A stretch of DNA of 64,000 bases from Bog-473 sp035551835 (GTDB taxonomy: Bacteria > Actinomycetota > Acidimicrobiia > Acidimicrobiales > RAAP-2), in NCBI GenBank assembly GCA_035551835.1, contig DASZMN010000092.1, positions 33,525-97,524 of the forward strand. The letters run 5' to 3'. A model generated the notes under the pieces. That model saw nothing but the letters and a program-made list of their open reading frames with translations. It had not been told where the DNA came from and did no database searches. Positions 1 to 8,861 of the stretch are shown piece by piece. Position numbers and translations under genes: made by a program. Each line of letters starts with the position of its first letter. Within the stretch, counting starts at the first letter, position 1.

Positions 1-182
1 TGGCCGCCGATCATGGGGAGCGGGACGGGCATGTCGCCGGTGACGAGGTGCTCGTCGGAGTGGCACATGCCGGACGCCGCGAGGCGGATCAGCACCTCCC
101 CGTCCTTGGGCGGATCGAGCTCGATGGGCTCCACGCTCCATTCTCCCGGGCGCTCCCACAGGACTGCCGCTTCGGTTTCCAC
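1..182 (-). CDS. NDMA/mycothiol-type zinc alcohol dehydrogenase, N-terminal part
   Basis: Only the first 60 residues lie in the window; the gene runs off the left edge. The start is GTG with GGGGAGG four bases upstream. Cys40 in the motif GMCHSDEHLVTGD is the usual catalytic-zinc cysteine of medium-chain alcohol dehydrogenases. The surrounding N-terminus (VLWERPGEWSVEPIEL) resembles the NDMA-dependent, mycothiol-associated actinobacterial subfamily, which oxidises alcohols or formaldehyde adducts using tightly bound NAD. The family assignment rests on the N-terminus alone. Confidence 0.75.
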   Translation of the reverse strand, partial: METEAAVLWERPGEWSVEPIELDPPKDGEVLIRLAASGMCHSDEHLVTGDMPVPLPMIGG

Positions 183-266
183 TGTGCCTCCCCAGCCGTG
201 GCGCGATGGCGCGCTCGGTACGCTACCGGCCCCGCGCTCGCCGGCGCCTCTTGGCGGCGTCCTCCC

Positions 267-860
267 TCATCCGCTGTGCCGGGTGCGCCTGGTGAAAAGC
301 CAGGCGGGGTAGAACACCCACCACAGCAGCGACATGGCGGCGGCGACCGGCACTGCGGCCAGGCTCAGCAGGCCGAGGTGCAGGACGGCCGGGAGCCGGG
401 CCAGGGCGCCGGCCGGCGGTACCGCCGTCAGCGCACGGGCGCGATCGACGTCCATGGCGAGCAGCGCGTCGGGCGCATAGGGGTAAAGGTTCTGCTGACG
501 GCGGCCTCGGATGAACGCCCGCACGGTGCGACCCGGACAAACGAAGAAGCCGCTCAGCAGGCCGGCGAGATCGAGGACCCAGGCCGCGCCGTAGCGGCCG
601 CAGCCGCCGCTCGCGAGCTCCCACGCGCTGATCTCGAGCTCCCCCTCGCGGTCCGTGTGGTAGCCCGACACGAGATGGTTCAGGTCGTGGATGCGCACGG
701 CGCGTTGGCGCGCCCGCGTGTTCGGGATCGGGTACGGCATCGGACCCACCTTGACCACGGCGAAGGGCTCCGAGTTCCCGGCGTCGGGTGGGAGTCGGCT
801 GGCGCGCAGATGCTCCTCGAGCGCCGCCGCCATCGTCGGGGCCGAACCCGCCGCCATCAT
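267..860 (-). CDS. Coq4-domain protein with C-terminal membrane segment
   Basis: The 197-residue protein carries HDLNHLVSGYHTDREGE at about residues 58-74. This is the HDxxH(x)11E zinc-ligand signature of Coq4 proteins, which organise or catalyse ring-modifying steps of ubiquinone biosynthesis in other organisms. A hydrophobic stretch near residues 158-190 suggests a membrane anchor. Actinobacteria normally make menaquinone, so the role here is unknown. I chose the ATG at 860; the ATG at 857 and a TTG at 899 are alternatives. It is divergent from the hydrolase at 959. Confidence 0.7.
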   Translation of the reverse strand: MMAAGSAPTMAAALEEHLRASRLPPDAGNSEPFAVVKVGPMPYPIPNTRARQRAVRIHDLNHLVSGYHTDREGELEISAWELASGGCGRYGAAWVLDLAGLLSGFFVCPGRTVRAFIRGRRQQNLYPYAPDALLAMDVDRARALTAVPPAGALARLPAVLHLGLLSLAAVPVAAAMSLLWWVFYPAWLFTRRTRHSG

Positions 861-958
861 GCGCGTCTCAGAGTGCCAGGGGCCCCGGCCGGACGACAAA
901 TCGGTTGCCTAAGCTCCGAGCGCGCCCGCCGTCGCGAGAGCCGCCAGAAAGAGGAGCC

Positions 959-1840
959 ATGACGGAGACAGGCCAGCTGGAAATCGAGGTGCCGGGTGGC
1001 CGCCTGCACGTGACCCGCTTCGGCTCGGGGCGGCGCGCGGTGCTCGCTATCCACGGCATCACCGCCTCGTCGATGTCGATGGCCGTCGTGGCACGTCACC
1101 TCGGCTCCGACGTGACGTTGCTGGCACCGGATCTGAGGGGACGCGGTGCGTCCGCCAGGTTGCCCGGCCCCTACGGCATGCGGGCGCACGCCAACGACTG
1201 CGCGGCGGTGATCAGCGCGTTGGGCCAACCACCGGTGATCGTGCTCGGCCACTCCATGGGTGGTTACGTGGCCGTGGTCCTGGCGGCCACCTACCCCGAA
1301 CTGGTCGAACGACTCGTGCTGGCCGACGGCGGGCTGCCGCTCCCGAGGCCGGAGGGTGCCCTCGCGGACCTCCACCCCGACGAGCTGATCGACACCCTGC
1401 TCGGACCGGCGATCGAGCGGCTGAGCATGGTGTTCCCGACGGAAGACTCCTATCTCGACTTCTGGCGGACCCACCCCGCCATGGAGGAGTGGAACAGCGA
1501 CGTCGAGGCGTACCTGCGCTACGACCTCCGACCCGTGCCGGGAGGGTACCGCTCGCGCGTGGTGGAGGCGGCCGTGCGGATCGACGGCGCGGAGCAAATG
1601 GTGGCACCGGAGCTGATCCCAGAATCGCTGCGCGCCGTGCGGTGTTCGATCCATTTCGTCGGTGCACCGCGCGGGCTCCTCAACCAGCCGTCGCCCATGA
1701 TCCCCGACGAAGTCGTGCGACACTGGGAACGTGAGCTCCCTGACCTGCGCGCCGACGTCGTCGCGGACGTCAACCACTACACGCTCGTCGTCGGCGAGCG
1801 CGGGGCGGCCGAGGTGGCCCGAGTCGTGCGTGAAGGCTGA
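959..1840 (+). CDS. Alpha/beta-fold hydrolase
   Basis: The 293-residue protein has an HGITAS oxyanion-hole segment near residue 32 and the nucleophile elbow GHSMGG with Ser99. A late His in DVNHYT, near residue 278, fits the third catalytic position. The overall pattern is that of soluble esterase/lipase or C-C hydrolase alpha/beta proteins; the substrate cannot be read from the sequence. The ATG follows GAGGAGCC, a good ribosome-binding site. The MFS exporter follows 42 bases downstream on the same strand and may be cotranscribed. Confidence 0.8.
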   Translation: MTETGQLEIEVPGGRLHVTRFGSGRRAVLAIHGITASSMSMAVVARHLGSDVTLLAPDLRGRGASARLPGPYGMRAHANDCAAVISALGQPPVIVLGHSMGGYVAVVLAATYPELVERLVLADGGLPLPRPEGALADLHPDELIDTLLGPAIERLSMVFPTEDSYLDFWRTHPAMEEWNSDVEAYLRYDLRPVPGGYRSRVVEAAVRIDGAEQMVAPELIPESLRAVRCSIHFVGAPRGLLNQPSPMIPDEVVRHWERELPDLRADVVADVNHYTLVVGERGAAEVARVVREG

Positions 1841-1882
1841 GGTGCCCGCCGATCCGGTCCGCTGCGGCGGCCCGGCCCCGTC

Positions 1883-3625
1883 GTGGTGACACAGCAGCCG
1901 CGGCCGGAACGCAGCCTGGTCAACGAGAACCACAAATGGATCGCGCTGTTCATCACCACCCTGGGCATGTTGATGGCGGCGATCGACGGTTCGATCGTGC
2001 TCATTGCCCTGCCGGCCATTTTCCGCGGCATCCACCTCGACCCGCTGCTCCCGTCGAACACGTTCTTCCTGTTGTGGATGATCCTGGGCTTCCTCATCGT
2101 CACCAGCGTCCTGGTCGTGAGCCTTGGCAAGCTCGGCGACCTCTATGGCCGGGTGCGCATGTACAACCTCGGTTTTGCGGTCTTCACGTTCTTCTCGCTC
2201 CTGCTGAGCATCACCTGGATGACCGGCACGGCCGGCGGCGTCTGGCTGATCGTGATGCGCATCTTTCAGGGTGTGGGCGCGGCGATGCTGATGGCGAACT
2301 CGGCCGCGATCCTCACCGACGCCTTCCCGCCCGACCGCCGCGGGTTCGCCCTGGGCATCAACCAGGCCGCGGCCATCAGCGGGACCTTCATCGGCCTGCT
2401 GCTCGGCGGCCTGCTGGCCCAGGTGAACTGGCGCCTCATCTTCTTGGTGTCCGTGCCGATCGGGTTGTTCGCCACGATCTGGGGCTACTTCTCCCTTCAC
2501 GAGGTCGCTCGCGGCTCGGGAGGAAAGATCGACTGGGCTGGCAACGTGACCTTCGCCATCGGGTTGATCCTCGTCATGGTGGGCATCACCTACGGAATCG
2601 AGCCCTACGGGCACCATCCGATGGGATGGACGAACCCGACCGTGCTGGCCGAGCTCGGCCTCGGCGTCGCCTTCCTGATCCTCTTCTGCTGGATCGAGGC
2701 CCATTCCGACCAACCGATGTTCCGGCTGCAGCTGTTCAAGATCAGGGCCTTCTCGGCCGGCGTCTTCGCCAGCTTCCTCGGCGCGCTCGGCCGCGGCGGC
2801 CTGATGTTCATGCTGATCATCTGGCTCCAGGGCATCTGGCTGCCCCAGCACGGCTACACGTTCGAGGTGACCCCGCTGTGGGCGGGCATCTACATGATCC
2901 CGTTGACGGCCGGCTTCATGATTGCCGGACCGCTGTCGGGCGTGCTGTCGGACCGCTACGGCTCGCGACCGTTTGCCACGTTCGGCATGCTCGGCACGGC
3001 GGCGTGCTTCCTCCTGCTCGAGACTTTGCCGGTCAACTTCGCTTACAGCGAGTTCGCCGTGCTCCTGTTCGTCACCGGCGCGTGCATGTCCACCTTCGGT
3101 GCGTCCAACCGCACGGGGGTGATGAACAGCCTCCCGGCGACCGACCGGGGGGCCGGGTCGGGGATGAACACGACGTTCCAGAACTCGGCCCAGGTGCTCT
3201 CCATCGGCATCTTCTTCACGTTGATCATCGTGGGGCTCTCCGACACCCTCCCGGCCGCGCTCGTGCGCGGATTGAGCGCGCACGGCGTGCCGGTCCAAAT
3301 TGCAGTGTCGATTTCGCACCTCCCGCCCGTCTCGACGTTGTTCGCGGCGTTCCTGGGCTACAACCCGGCGAGCCACCTCCTGGGCCCGCACGTCTTGTCG
3401 CAGCTGACGCCTGGCCAACGCGCCACGGTCACGGGCGAGCAGTTCTTCCCGAGCCTGATCACCGACGCGTTTCGAGACGGCCTCCACGCGGCCTTCAACT
3501 TCGGCATCGTCATGTGCCTGGTCGGCGCCGCCGCCTCGTGGACCCGGGGCGGGAAGGCGCCGGCGAGCGCCGAGGCCGCGCCAGTTCCTGCGTTCGGCGC
3601 GCAACCGGAACCGGCGACGTTGTGA
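1883..3625 (+). CDS. MFS transporter, DHA2-type (about 14 TM segments)
   Basis: The 580-residue protein is hydrophobic throughout. The cytoplasmic-loop motif GKLGDLYGRVRMY after the second helix is the MFS motif A. The N-terminal segment containing AAIDGSIVLIALP and the length fit the 14-helix DHA2 drug:H+ antiporter group (EmrB/QacA-like), which expels hydrophobic compounds across the inner membrane. The start is GTG, directly followed by a second GTG. A preceding hydrolase suggests a small detoxification unit, but that is inference. Confidence 0.85.
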   Translation: MVTQQPRPERSLVNENHKWIALFITTLGMLMAAIDGSIVLIALPAIFRGIHLDPLLPSNTFFLLWMILGFLIVTSVLVVSLGKLGDLYGRVRMYNLGFAVFTFFSLLLSITWMTGTAGGVWLIVMRIFQGVGAAMLMANSAAILTDAFPPDRRGFALGINQAAAISGTFIGLLLGGLLAQVNWRLIFLVSVPIGLFATIWGYFSLHEVARGSGGKIDWAGNVTFAIGLILVMVGITYGIEPYGHHPMGWTNPTVLAELGLGVAFLILFCWIEAHSDQPMFRLQLFKIRAFSAGVFASFLGALGRGGLMFMLIIWLQGIWLPQHGYTFEVTPLWAGIYMIPLTAGFMIAGPLSGVLSDRYGSRPFATFGMLGTAACFLLLETLPVNFAYSEFAVLLFVTGACMSTFGASNRTGVMNSLPATDRGAGSGMNTTFQNSAQVLSIGIFFTLIIVGLSDTLPAALVRGLSAHGVPVQIAVSISHLPPVSTLFAAFLGYNPASHLLGPHVLSQLTPGQRATVTGEQFFPSLITDAFRDGLHAAFNFGIVMCLVGAAASWTRGGKAPASAEAAPVPAFGAQPEPATL

Positions 3626-3695
3626 GCGGTGCCTGATCGGAGGCCGCCATCGGATCTGACTGGATGTGAGCAACGCGCCGAACGGAGAGAAAGTC

Positions 3696-4149
3696 GTGCC
3701 AACAGAACTTCCCCAGAGCCTCCGCGACCTTCTCGACCGACCGCTGTTCGCTCACGTGGCCACGCTGCGACAGGACCGAAGCCCGCAGAGCAGCGTCATG
3801 TGGTTTGCCTGGGACGGACGCAGGGCTCGGTTCTCACATACGAGCACCCGCCAGAAGTACCGCAATCTCCGCAGGGACGGCCGGGTTTCGTTCCATGTCC
3901 GGGACCCGACAACCCGTATGAACGCTGGAAGTACGTGGAAGGATCGAGTCCATGGACTCCGACCCCGACGCGGCGTTCTCCCGCTCACTCCAGGAGCGCA
4001 ATGACCTCGAAGTGCCGGTCTTCGACGCTGACGTCCGGATCGTCGTGGTGGTGAAGCCCCACCAACTTCATCACCGTGGACGGTGGCTTGACCCCAGCGG
4101 AGACGGTGGCGCTCACCGAACTGTGGCCAAAGCGGATACCGACGACTAG
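3696..4149 (+). pseudogene. Broken PPOX-family (F420/FMN-dependent) oxidoreductase
   Basis: The reading starts at a GTG after GGAGAG and gives a typical PPOX N-terminus (LRDLLDRPLFAHVATLRQD, then QKYRNLRRDGRVSFHVRDP). Family homology then continues in a second frame (DNPYERWKYVEGSS) and in a third (DSDPDAAFSRSLQERND, then VRIVVVVKP). The switches near 3908 and 3950 each look like loss of one base. A third switch near 4060 is possible, because FITVDGGLTP reads well in another frame. It is either a decayed gene or a stretch with sequencing errors; no full-length product is possible as written. Confidence 0.75.
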
Positions 4150-4271
4150 CGGTACTGGCCAAACGAGCGAGCCCGGGTGTTCGCATATTCGCCCTTGGTC
4201 GATCCAAAGGCTGGGAATTGGCCGCGGACGGCCGGTCCCGTCGATTGGAGCCGGCACAGAGCTCGCCGTCT

Positions 4272-4460
4272 CTACGTGATCTGCTCGATCAACATGACCC
4301 CGCCGGACCGGTCGTAGAAAATGATCGTCATCGCCTGGGTATCCACGCTCCACCTCTCGATTCCGCTGTCAGCCAGGCCAGCCGACATCTCCACGTAGCT
4401 CGTCTCGCCCCGCTCGTGACGACGCCCGTGGAGCTTCTCGATCTGCTCGAGGGTGAACAC
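4272..4460 (-). CDS. Small hypothetical protein, weakly DUF1398-like
   Basis: A 62-residue reading beginning at GTG: VFTLEQIEKLHGRRHERG, ending with FYDRSGGVMLIEQIT. The opening phrase resembles the start of DUF1398-type proteins (FTLEQIxxxH), but the rest is not a clear match. No good ribosome-binding site is visible, and the open frame extends upstream into low-credibility sequence. It lies between a broken oxidoreductase and the Rpf-like gene, so it may itself be a remnant. Confidence 0.35.
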   Translation of the reverse strand: MFTLEQIEKLHGRRHERGETSYVEMSAGLADSGIERWSVDTQAMTIIFYDRSGGVMLIEQIT

Positions 4461-4590
4461 TCGGAAATGCTCACGACAACCCTGAGCCCCGCACCGTCCG
4501 CATAAAGGTTTGCAGGCCCTCGCTTCAAGGAAGTTGAGAACCGCCGGTGTTACGCCCGCGGCGCGCCGATGCGCGCCACCGGCACCAACA

Positions 4591-5697
4591 TCAGTTCCGG
4601 CAGGAGTCATTCCAAGGTTGTTCGCCGTCGGCCTGGTAGAGGGCAATAGCGAGATCGTCCTGCTGGGCTGGCGTCGCCTCGTTCGGTGGGACGTTGACCA
4701 GCTGCGGCATGCCGGCCAACACCGCCGCTTCGTTCCACGTCGCCTGGCTGAATTGGAATCCGCCCATGTAGGTGCCGCCCGGCGAAACGGCCCCGTAGTT
4801 GCCGCCCGACTCGGCCTGCAGGACGCATTGAAGGAAGGGCGGGAGTGACGGATTACCAGACGAAGCACTGGAGCCGTCAGCCGAGGACGCAGGCGCGGCG
4901 GCGGGTGACGATGACGCACTCACCGAAGCCGAGGCAGAGGCCGAGGCAGAGGCCGCCGCGGCATCAGCTTTGGCTTGGGCTGCCCGGACGGCCGCCGCTG
5001 CGGCTGCGGCTTGCGCCGCCTGCTGCTGTGCCACCGCCACTGCGAGCTCACCCGTGATCTCGGACTGCTGTGACGCGAGCTGACCCTCGGTCTGGCGCGC
5101 GGCGTCGGACAGGGTGGCCTGCTGTCGAGTTGTCGCTTGGTCCTGGGCCTCCTGCTTCTCGAGCGAAGTGCGTTCGGCACGCAAACCGCCTTCGTCTGTA
5201 TGGAGGGCGTCGATCGTAAGGGCGATATCACCGCTCGCCACCTCTTCGTACTCCGATTTCGTGGGCGCTTCTTTTTGGTTCTCGAACAGAGACGCGGACC
5301 CACTCACCTCGGGGTCCAAGTTGATATAGGCCGACACCGCTTCAGATTGCAGCCGTTTGCGATCGCGGGTCACCCGATTCGCGTCGGCTTGGATTTGAAC
5401 TTCACTGGCTCCGATCGCGTTCTCATCGCGTTGGACCTTCGCCGTGTCGACGTCGTATTGCTGTTGGTACGTGCCGATCTGGAGCTGCTCCAGAACGAGA
5501 TCCCGAGTGATCTGCTCCGCCTGAGCCTTGAGACTGGACACTTGATCGGCCGCGACGCGTCCCGGAGTCTCGACCACCATTGCAGTGATTGAGAATACGA
5601 AAGACAGGCCCATCAACCCCGCCCCTAGACCGGCGAGTCGATGCACTCGGCATCGGAGACCTGGCTGCGTCGTCAGGGGGTTCCCGGCGTCGGCCAC
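4591..5697 (-). CDS. Rpf-like transglycosylase with N-terminal coiled coil
   Basis: The 368-residue protein has an N-terminal hydrophobic helix (GLGAGLMGLSFVFSITAMVV) that exports or anchors it. A long Gln/Glu/Ala-rich coiled coil of about 200 residues follows, then an Ala/Ser-rich linker. The C-terminal domain contains VLQAESGGNYGAVSPGG, whose Glu matches the catalytic acid of resuscitation-promoting-factor lysozyme-like domains. Such enzymes cleave peptidoglycan and stimulate growth from dormancy. The GTG at 5697 was chosen because the hydrophobic helix follows shortly after it; an upstream start at 5775 would add an unlikely leader. Confidence 0.8.
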   Translation of the reverse strand: MADAGNPLTTQPGLRCRVHRLAGLGAGLMGLSFVFSITAMVVETPGRVAADQVSSLKAQAEQITRDLVLEQLQIGTYQQQYDVDTAKVQRDENAIGASEVQIQADANRVTRDRKRLQSEAVSAYINLDPEVSGSASLFENQKEAPTKSEYEEVASGDIALTIDALHTDEGGLRAERTSLEKQEAQDQATTRQQATLSDAARQTEGQLASQQSEITGELAVAVAQQQAAQAAAAAAAVRAAQAKADAAAASASASASASVSASSSPAAAPASSADGSSASSGNPSLPPFLQCVLQAESGGNYGAVSPGGTYMGGFQFSQATWNEAAVLAGMPQLVNVPPNEATPAQQDDLAIALYQADGEQPWNDSCRN

Positions 5698-5881
5698 GAT
5701 TACACAAACCTTTAGTCGATTTGACGTCGGCCATGCAACTCGTAGGTGATCGCACGCCTCGGATGAGACGTTCACGTCGTTTGCGGGACTTCACTCAGGG
5801 TATGCAAAGTGATGAAGGCGTGAGGCGGCACTTATCGATTGGTGGCGTCCCAGGTAACTCCGACAGATGGAGTTTGCGATA

Positions 5882-6304
5882 ATGCGTGGAACAGGCGGCG
5901 AGACATCATCTGATTTTCAAACCGTTGGGTACGAGGAGTTCTCTCCCAATGTGGACTCCATAGCGGAGGTTCGACGATTCGTCCGCAGGGTCGTGGAGCG
6001 ACAAGGTTTGGAAGAAGACTCGGTGAACGGATGTGAACTCATTGCTGATGAGCTCGCCACGAACGCGCTCACTTACACCGGGTCTTTCTATTCCGTGGAT
6101 GTCGAGCAGTCCGAAACCCGCGTCCGCATTGCTGTACGCGATGACTCACGCGTCCTTCCGGTGCTCCGACAGCCAACAGCTGATAGCGAATCAGGTCGTG
6201 GCCTTCGCGTTGTATCCGAGGCATCGACTTACTGGGGGGCTGACTCACTCGGCCTCGGCAAGGAGATCTGGGCCGACATCGCAACAGAGTCCGGCGGCCA
6301 CTGA
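5882..6304 (+). CDS. Anti-sigma-factor-type ATP-binding protein (RsbW-like)
   Basis: A compact 140-residue HATPase domain. The N-box reads ELIADELATNALTYTGS and the glycine-rich lid SGRGLRVV. There is no receiver, membrane or dimerisation domain, as expected for GHKL serine kinases that bind sigma factors or anti-anti-sigma proteins. The ATG at 5882 is preceded by GGAG at nine bases; an in-frame ATG at 5867 is the alternative. No partner sigma factor or antagonist is adjacent. It is divergent from the Rpf-like gene, and its 3' end overlaps the remnant on the other strand. Confidence 0.75.
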   Translation: MRGTGGETSSDFQTVGYEEFSPNVDSIAEVRRFVRRVVERQGLEEDSVNGCELIADELATNALTYTGSFYSVDVEQSETRVRIAVRDDSRVLPVLRQPTADSESGRGLRVVSEASTYWGADSLGLGKEIWADIATESGGH

Positions 6305-6732
6305 ACGCGGGCGACCGCCGCTCTGGCCCAGAACGTGCAGAGGCTCCGACGGCAGCGCGGTGTTGTCAGTACTCCGCGAGGCGAAGCGGCGGGCGAAGTC
6401 CGCCTCGGCCAGATCTCGCAGCCGGGCCACGAGCAGTGCGACGTCGGCGTCGTGGCTTCCGAGCACGGCGCGGGATAGCCCTCACCGGGTGGGACGGCCG
6501 CGTCCTCGAGTTCGACCTCGATCCCCGTCGGAGCCCGCCAGAGGCGGAAGCGCAGAACCCGTCTGTGGCCGTTCGCGTCGGTAGTGCTCATGGGCGGCGG
6601 GGCGTCGGGCAGGCGGGGGTAACCAGCGTGGGGGGACACGCGAACGTCAATGCAATGGTCGCAGAGCGGCGCGCCCGTGAGGTGGGTTCTCACGTCTGTC
6701 GATCCACAGTCCCGGCAGATGTCGTCGGCCAT
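6245..6732 (-). pseudogene. Frameshifted zinc-ribbon protein remnant
   Basis: The first frame gives MADDICRDCGSTDVR with a second CxxC (LCDHC), then RLWRAPTGIEVELE and VPPGEGY. The sequence then makes sense only in a second frame: LGSHDADVALLVARLRDLAE. The switch near 6465 is explained by one missing base (or two extra). The C-terminal part after EADFARRF is not recognisable and ends at a stop inside the convergent HATPase gene. It looks like a decayed gene of unknown function. Confidence 0.6.
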
Positions 6733-6868
6733 GTCATGAGAGCATTGCGTGAGCTCGAACCCGGACTCGATGGCGCGAACTGAGATCGGTTGAGTGCAGA
6801 CCTCCGCTTCTAGGAGCAAGAGCCAATACAGGGATGGGCCTCGAAATCGATTTGTCGTACCACTGTGC

Positions 6869-6874
6869 TACTAT
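6869..6874 (+). promoter_or_regulatory. -10 element (TACTAT) for leaderless vapBC mRNA
   Basis: TACTAT lies exactly six bases before the antitoxin ATG, so the transcript would begin at the start codon. No Shine-Dalgarno sequence is present and no -35 is obvious. Confidence 0.5.
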
Positions 6875-6880
6875 ACCGAT

Positions 6881-7156
6881 ATGGCTGTTCGGAAGAAGCG
6901 ATCCATCTCGATGCCGCCCGACCTTGATGCTGAAATCGAGGAGGCTGCCCGACGCTTGGGAATGACCTACAGCGCGTGGCTGGCACACACCGCACGGAAG
7001 GAATTCGCCATTCGGGCGGGCCTTGCGGCGGTCGACGCTTTCGAAAAGGAAATGGGGGCCTTTCGCCCCGAGGAGCTGGCCGAAGCTGAGGAATGGGCTG
7101 CGGACGTCGTCGACCGAGCCAAGAGGACGGGGGCTCGTCGACGCCAGAGCGCGTGA
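6881..7156 (+). CDS. VapB-like antitoxin
   Basis: A 91-residue protein whose N-terminus (KKRSISMPPDLDAEIEEAAR) is a ribbon-helix-helix-type DNA-binding pattern. A charged alpha-helical tail (FRPEELAEAEEWAADVVDRA) could wrap the toxin. Its stop overlaps the toxin start (TGATG), the classic toxin-antitoxin arrangement. The pair probably represses its own promoter. The ribosome-binding site is missing, in line with leaderless translation. Confidence 0.75.
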   Translation: MAVRKKRSISMPPDLDAEIEEAARRLGMTYSAWLAHTARKEFAIRAGLAAVDAFEKEMGAFRPEELAEAEEWAADVVDRAKRTGARRRQSA

Positions 7157-7536
7157 TGGGAGTCACTTACGACTCGGACGCACTCGTGGCCGCGGATCGG
7201 GGTGAACGCCGGATGTGGGCACGCCACCGAGCTCTTCTCACTCTCCGCGAGGTACCCACCGTGCCCACTCCGGTGGTCGCTCAGGTCTGGCGGGGTGGTG
7301 GTCGGCAAGCCCTCTTGTCCCGAATTCTTGTTGGGTGCAACATCGAGCCGTTCGAAGACGCTCAGGCCCGTTCGGTCGGTGTTCTTCTCGGTCGGTCAGA
7401 ATCAACCGACGTCGTAGACGCGTGCGTGGTGGAGGGTGCGCTTCGCCGACGGGACTTGGTGGTCAGCTCCGATGAAAGTGACCTCAACGCAATTGCCACA
7501 GCCGTACATCGCCGGATCGAGGTCGAACGGCCGTAG
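7156..7536 (+). CDS. VapC-like PIN-domain toxin
   Basis: A 126-residue PIN-fold protein. Acidic positions Asp6/Asp8 (TYDSDALVAAD), Asp88 (DVVDACVVEGAL) and Asp106 (VVSSDESDL) match the metal-binding residues of VapC ribonucleases, which cut tRNA or rRNA. The usual second-position Glu in the PTPVxxE segment appears to be Gln43 (PTPVVAQVW), a substitution I believe is seen in one actinobacterial subgroup. It is translated by coupling to the antitoxin. Confidence 0.7.
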   Translation: MGVTYDSDALVAADRGERRMWARHRALLTLREVPTVPTPVVAQVWRGGGRQALLSRILVGCNIEPFEDAQARSVGVLLGRSESTDVVDACVVEGALRRRDLVVSSDESDLNAIATAVHRRIEVERP

Positions 7537-7695
7537 TGCAAACGCTACTGAACGATGAAACACAGCACGAGGTGTGTGATCGATCTCGTTTGCTTGGACC
7601 CTTCAGGTTCAGGTTCAGGAGACCATGTGGGCAATTGTTGGGACCGCTTGCAAACAGCCCCAGACCTCAAACCGGCCTCCCGAACTGAGAATACG

Positions 7696-7768
7696 TGGGC
7701 CGCCCGGGTCTCGATCCCGGCACCTTGGGATTAAAAGTCCCCTGCTCTTCCGGATGAGCTAGCGGCCC
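7696..7768 (-). tRNA. tRNA-Lys (anticodon TTT)
   Basis: A 73-nt cloverleaf. The acceptor stem is GGGCCGC paired with GCGGCCC, with discriminator A. The anticodon loop CTTTTAA is closed by GGGGA/TCCC(C). The T arm is CCGGG-ATCGAGA-CCCGG, with A at the position that is usually T54. CCA is not encoded. Confidence 0.93.
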
Positions 7769-7830
7769 GAGACTGCAAGTTAACTGAAACCGGCGGACGT
7801 TCGAGAACCTTGATCTCCAGCCTTGACGGC

Positions 7831-8700
7831 TCAGCCGATCGAATTGAGGCGAGGAATTGCAGGCGCCCAGATCTCCTGCAGCCAACGCGTCGGCTCCGGT
7901 CCCGTCGAGCGAACGACGATCGCGTGCACTCCCGCATCCGAGAACGCCTCGGCCTCCCGAAGGATCATGTCCGGCTCGGCGTCATCCGCGATCGTCATCA
8001 AGGCGGTCACCTCGATGGCATCGGGTTCTCGACCGACCTCGGCGCAGTGGCGGTGGAGCACCTCGACCTTGTGCCGCACCACGGCCGCATCACCGATGAT
8101 GTTGCAGGCATCGGCGTACCGCGCGACCAGCCGGAGGGTCTTGCGCTCCCCACCTCCGCCGATCAACAACCGGGGCCGGGGGGTGCTGACGGGTGGAGGG
8201 GAGCAGAGGGTCTCTGCCAGCTGGTAGTGCACGCCATCGAAGGATCCGTTGTCGTCGCTCCACATTTGGAAGCAGATCTTGATGGTCTCTTCGAGTCGTT
8301 CGTACCGCTCGCGCAGCGGGGGGAAAGAGACGCCCAAGCCTCGGTGCTCTCGCTCGTACCAGGCGGCACCCAAGCCGAGCTCGGCGCGCCCAGCGGAAAG
8401 AACGTCGAGGGTGGTCACCGTCTTGGCCAGGAGCCCCGGATGCCTGTAGGTGACCCCGCCGACGAGCATCCGAAATCGCAGGCGCTCGGTCTTGCCGGCA
8501 GCGAAGGAGAGGGCGGAATAGCCCTCGAGCATGGGCTCTTCGGCTGGCCACATCATGTCCATCTGAAACCAATGATCCATCACTGAGAGCGTGCGCACCC
8601 CGATGGCGTCTGCCGTCTCGGCCATCGATGCGAACGTCGCGCCGATCGCGCCGGTGCCGCCGGGCCAAAGGAACCGGGGCACGTGAAGGTCGAGTTGCAT
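7831..8700 (-). CDS. LLM-class F420-dependent oxidoreductase
   Basis: A 289-residue TIM-barrel protein of the bacterial-luciferase superfamily. Recognisable segments are SVMDHWFQMD, the TYRHPGLLAKTVTTLDVLS stretch, and LLIGGGGERKTLRLVARYAD, which contributes to the cofactor phosphate site. Members transfer hydride between F420 and diverse substrates. It closely resembles the second LLM protein at 26521-27456 (same GGGGE-TLRLVA-YAD block), so the two are probably paralogues. The ATG is preceded by GGAGATCC. Confidence 0.88.
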   Translation of the reverse strand: MQLDLHVPRFLWPGGTGAIGATFASMAETADAIGVRTLSVMDHWFQMDMMWPAEEPMLEGYSALSFAAGKTERLRFRMLVGGVTYRHPGLLAKTVTTLDVLSAGRAELGLGAAWYEREHRGLGVSFPPLRERYERLEETIKICFQMWSDDNGSFDGVHYQLAETLCSPPPVSTPRPRLLIGGGGERKTLRLVARYADACNIIGDAAVVRHKVEVLHRHCAEVGREPDAIEVTALMTIADDAEPDMILREAEAFSDAGVHAIVVRSTGPEPTRWLQEIWAPAIPRLNSIG

Positions 8701-8861
8701 GGATCTCCTTTGGACGTCGTGCCGAGGGTATCGCGAGAGTCACCGCCGCCCACCCAGAGGGACGGCCGGCGCGTGCGGTTGCTGCAGATCACGACAGTGC
8801 GTGACGCCTACCTCCAACACTGCGCCTTGGCCCACTTCCCCTACGAGGTCGCCGCCCTCTC

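Noticed and set aside
857..3673. Long open frame (938 codons) on the minus strand
   Set aside because: It is antisense to the hydrolase and MFS genes, is rich in Arg/Gly/His/Asp with no domain pattern, and is explained by G+C-rich codon bias.
5698..5881. c-di-AMP (ydaO-like) riboswitch before the Rpf-like gene
   Set aside because: Such switches are common upstream of rpf genes, but I could not find the conserved motifs in this gap.
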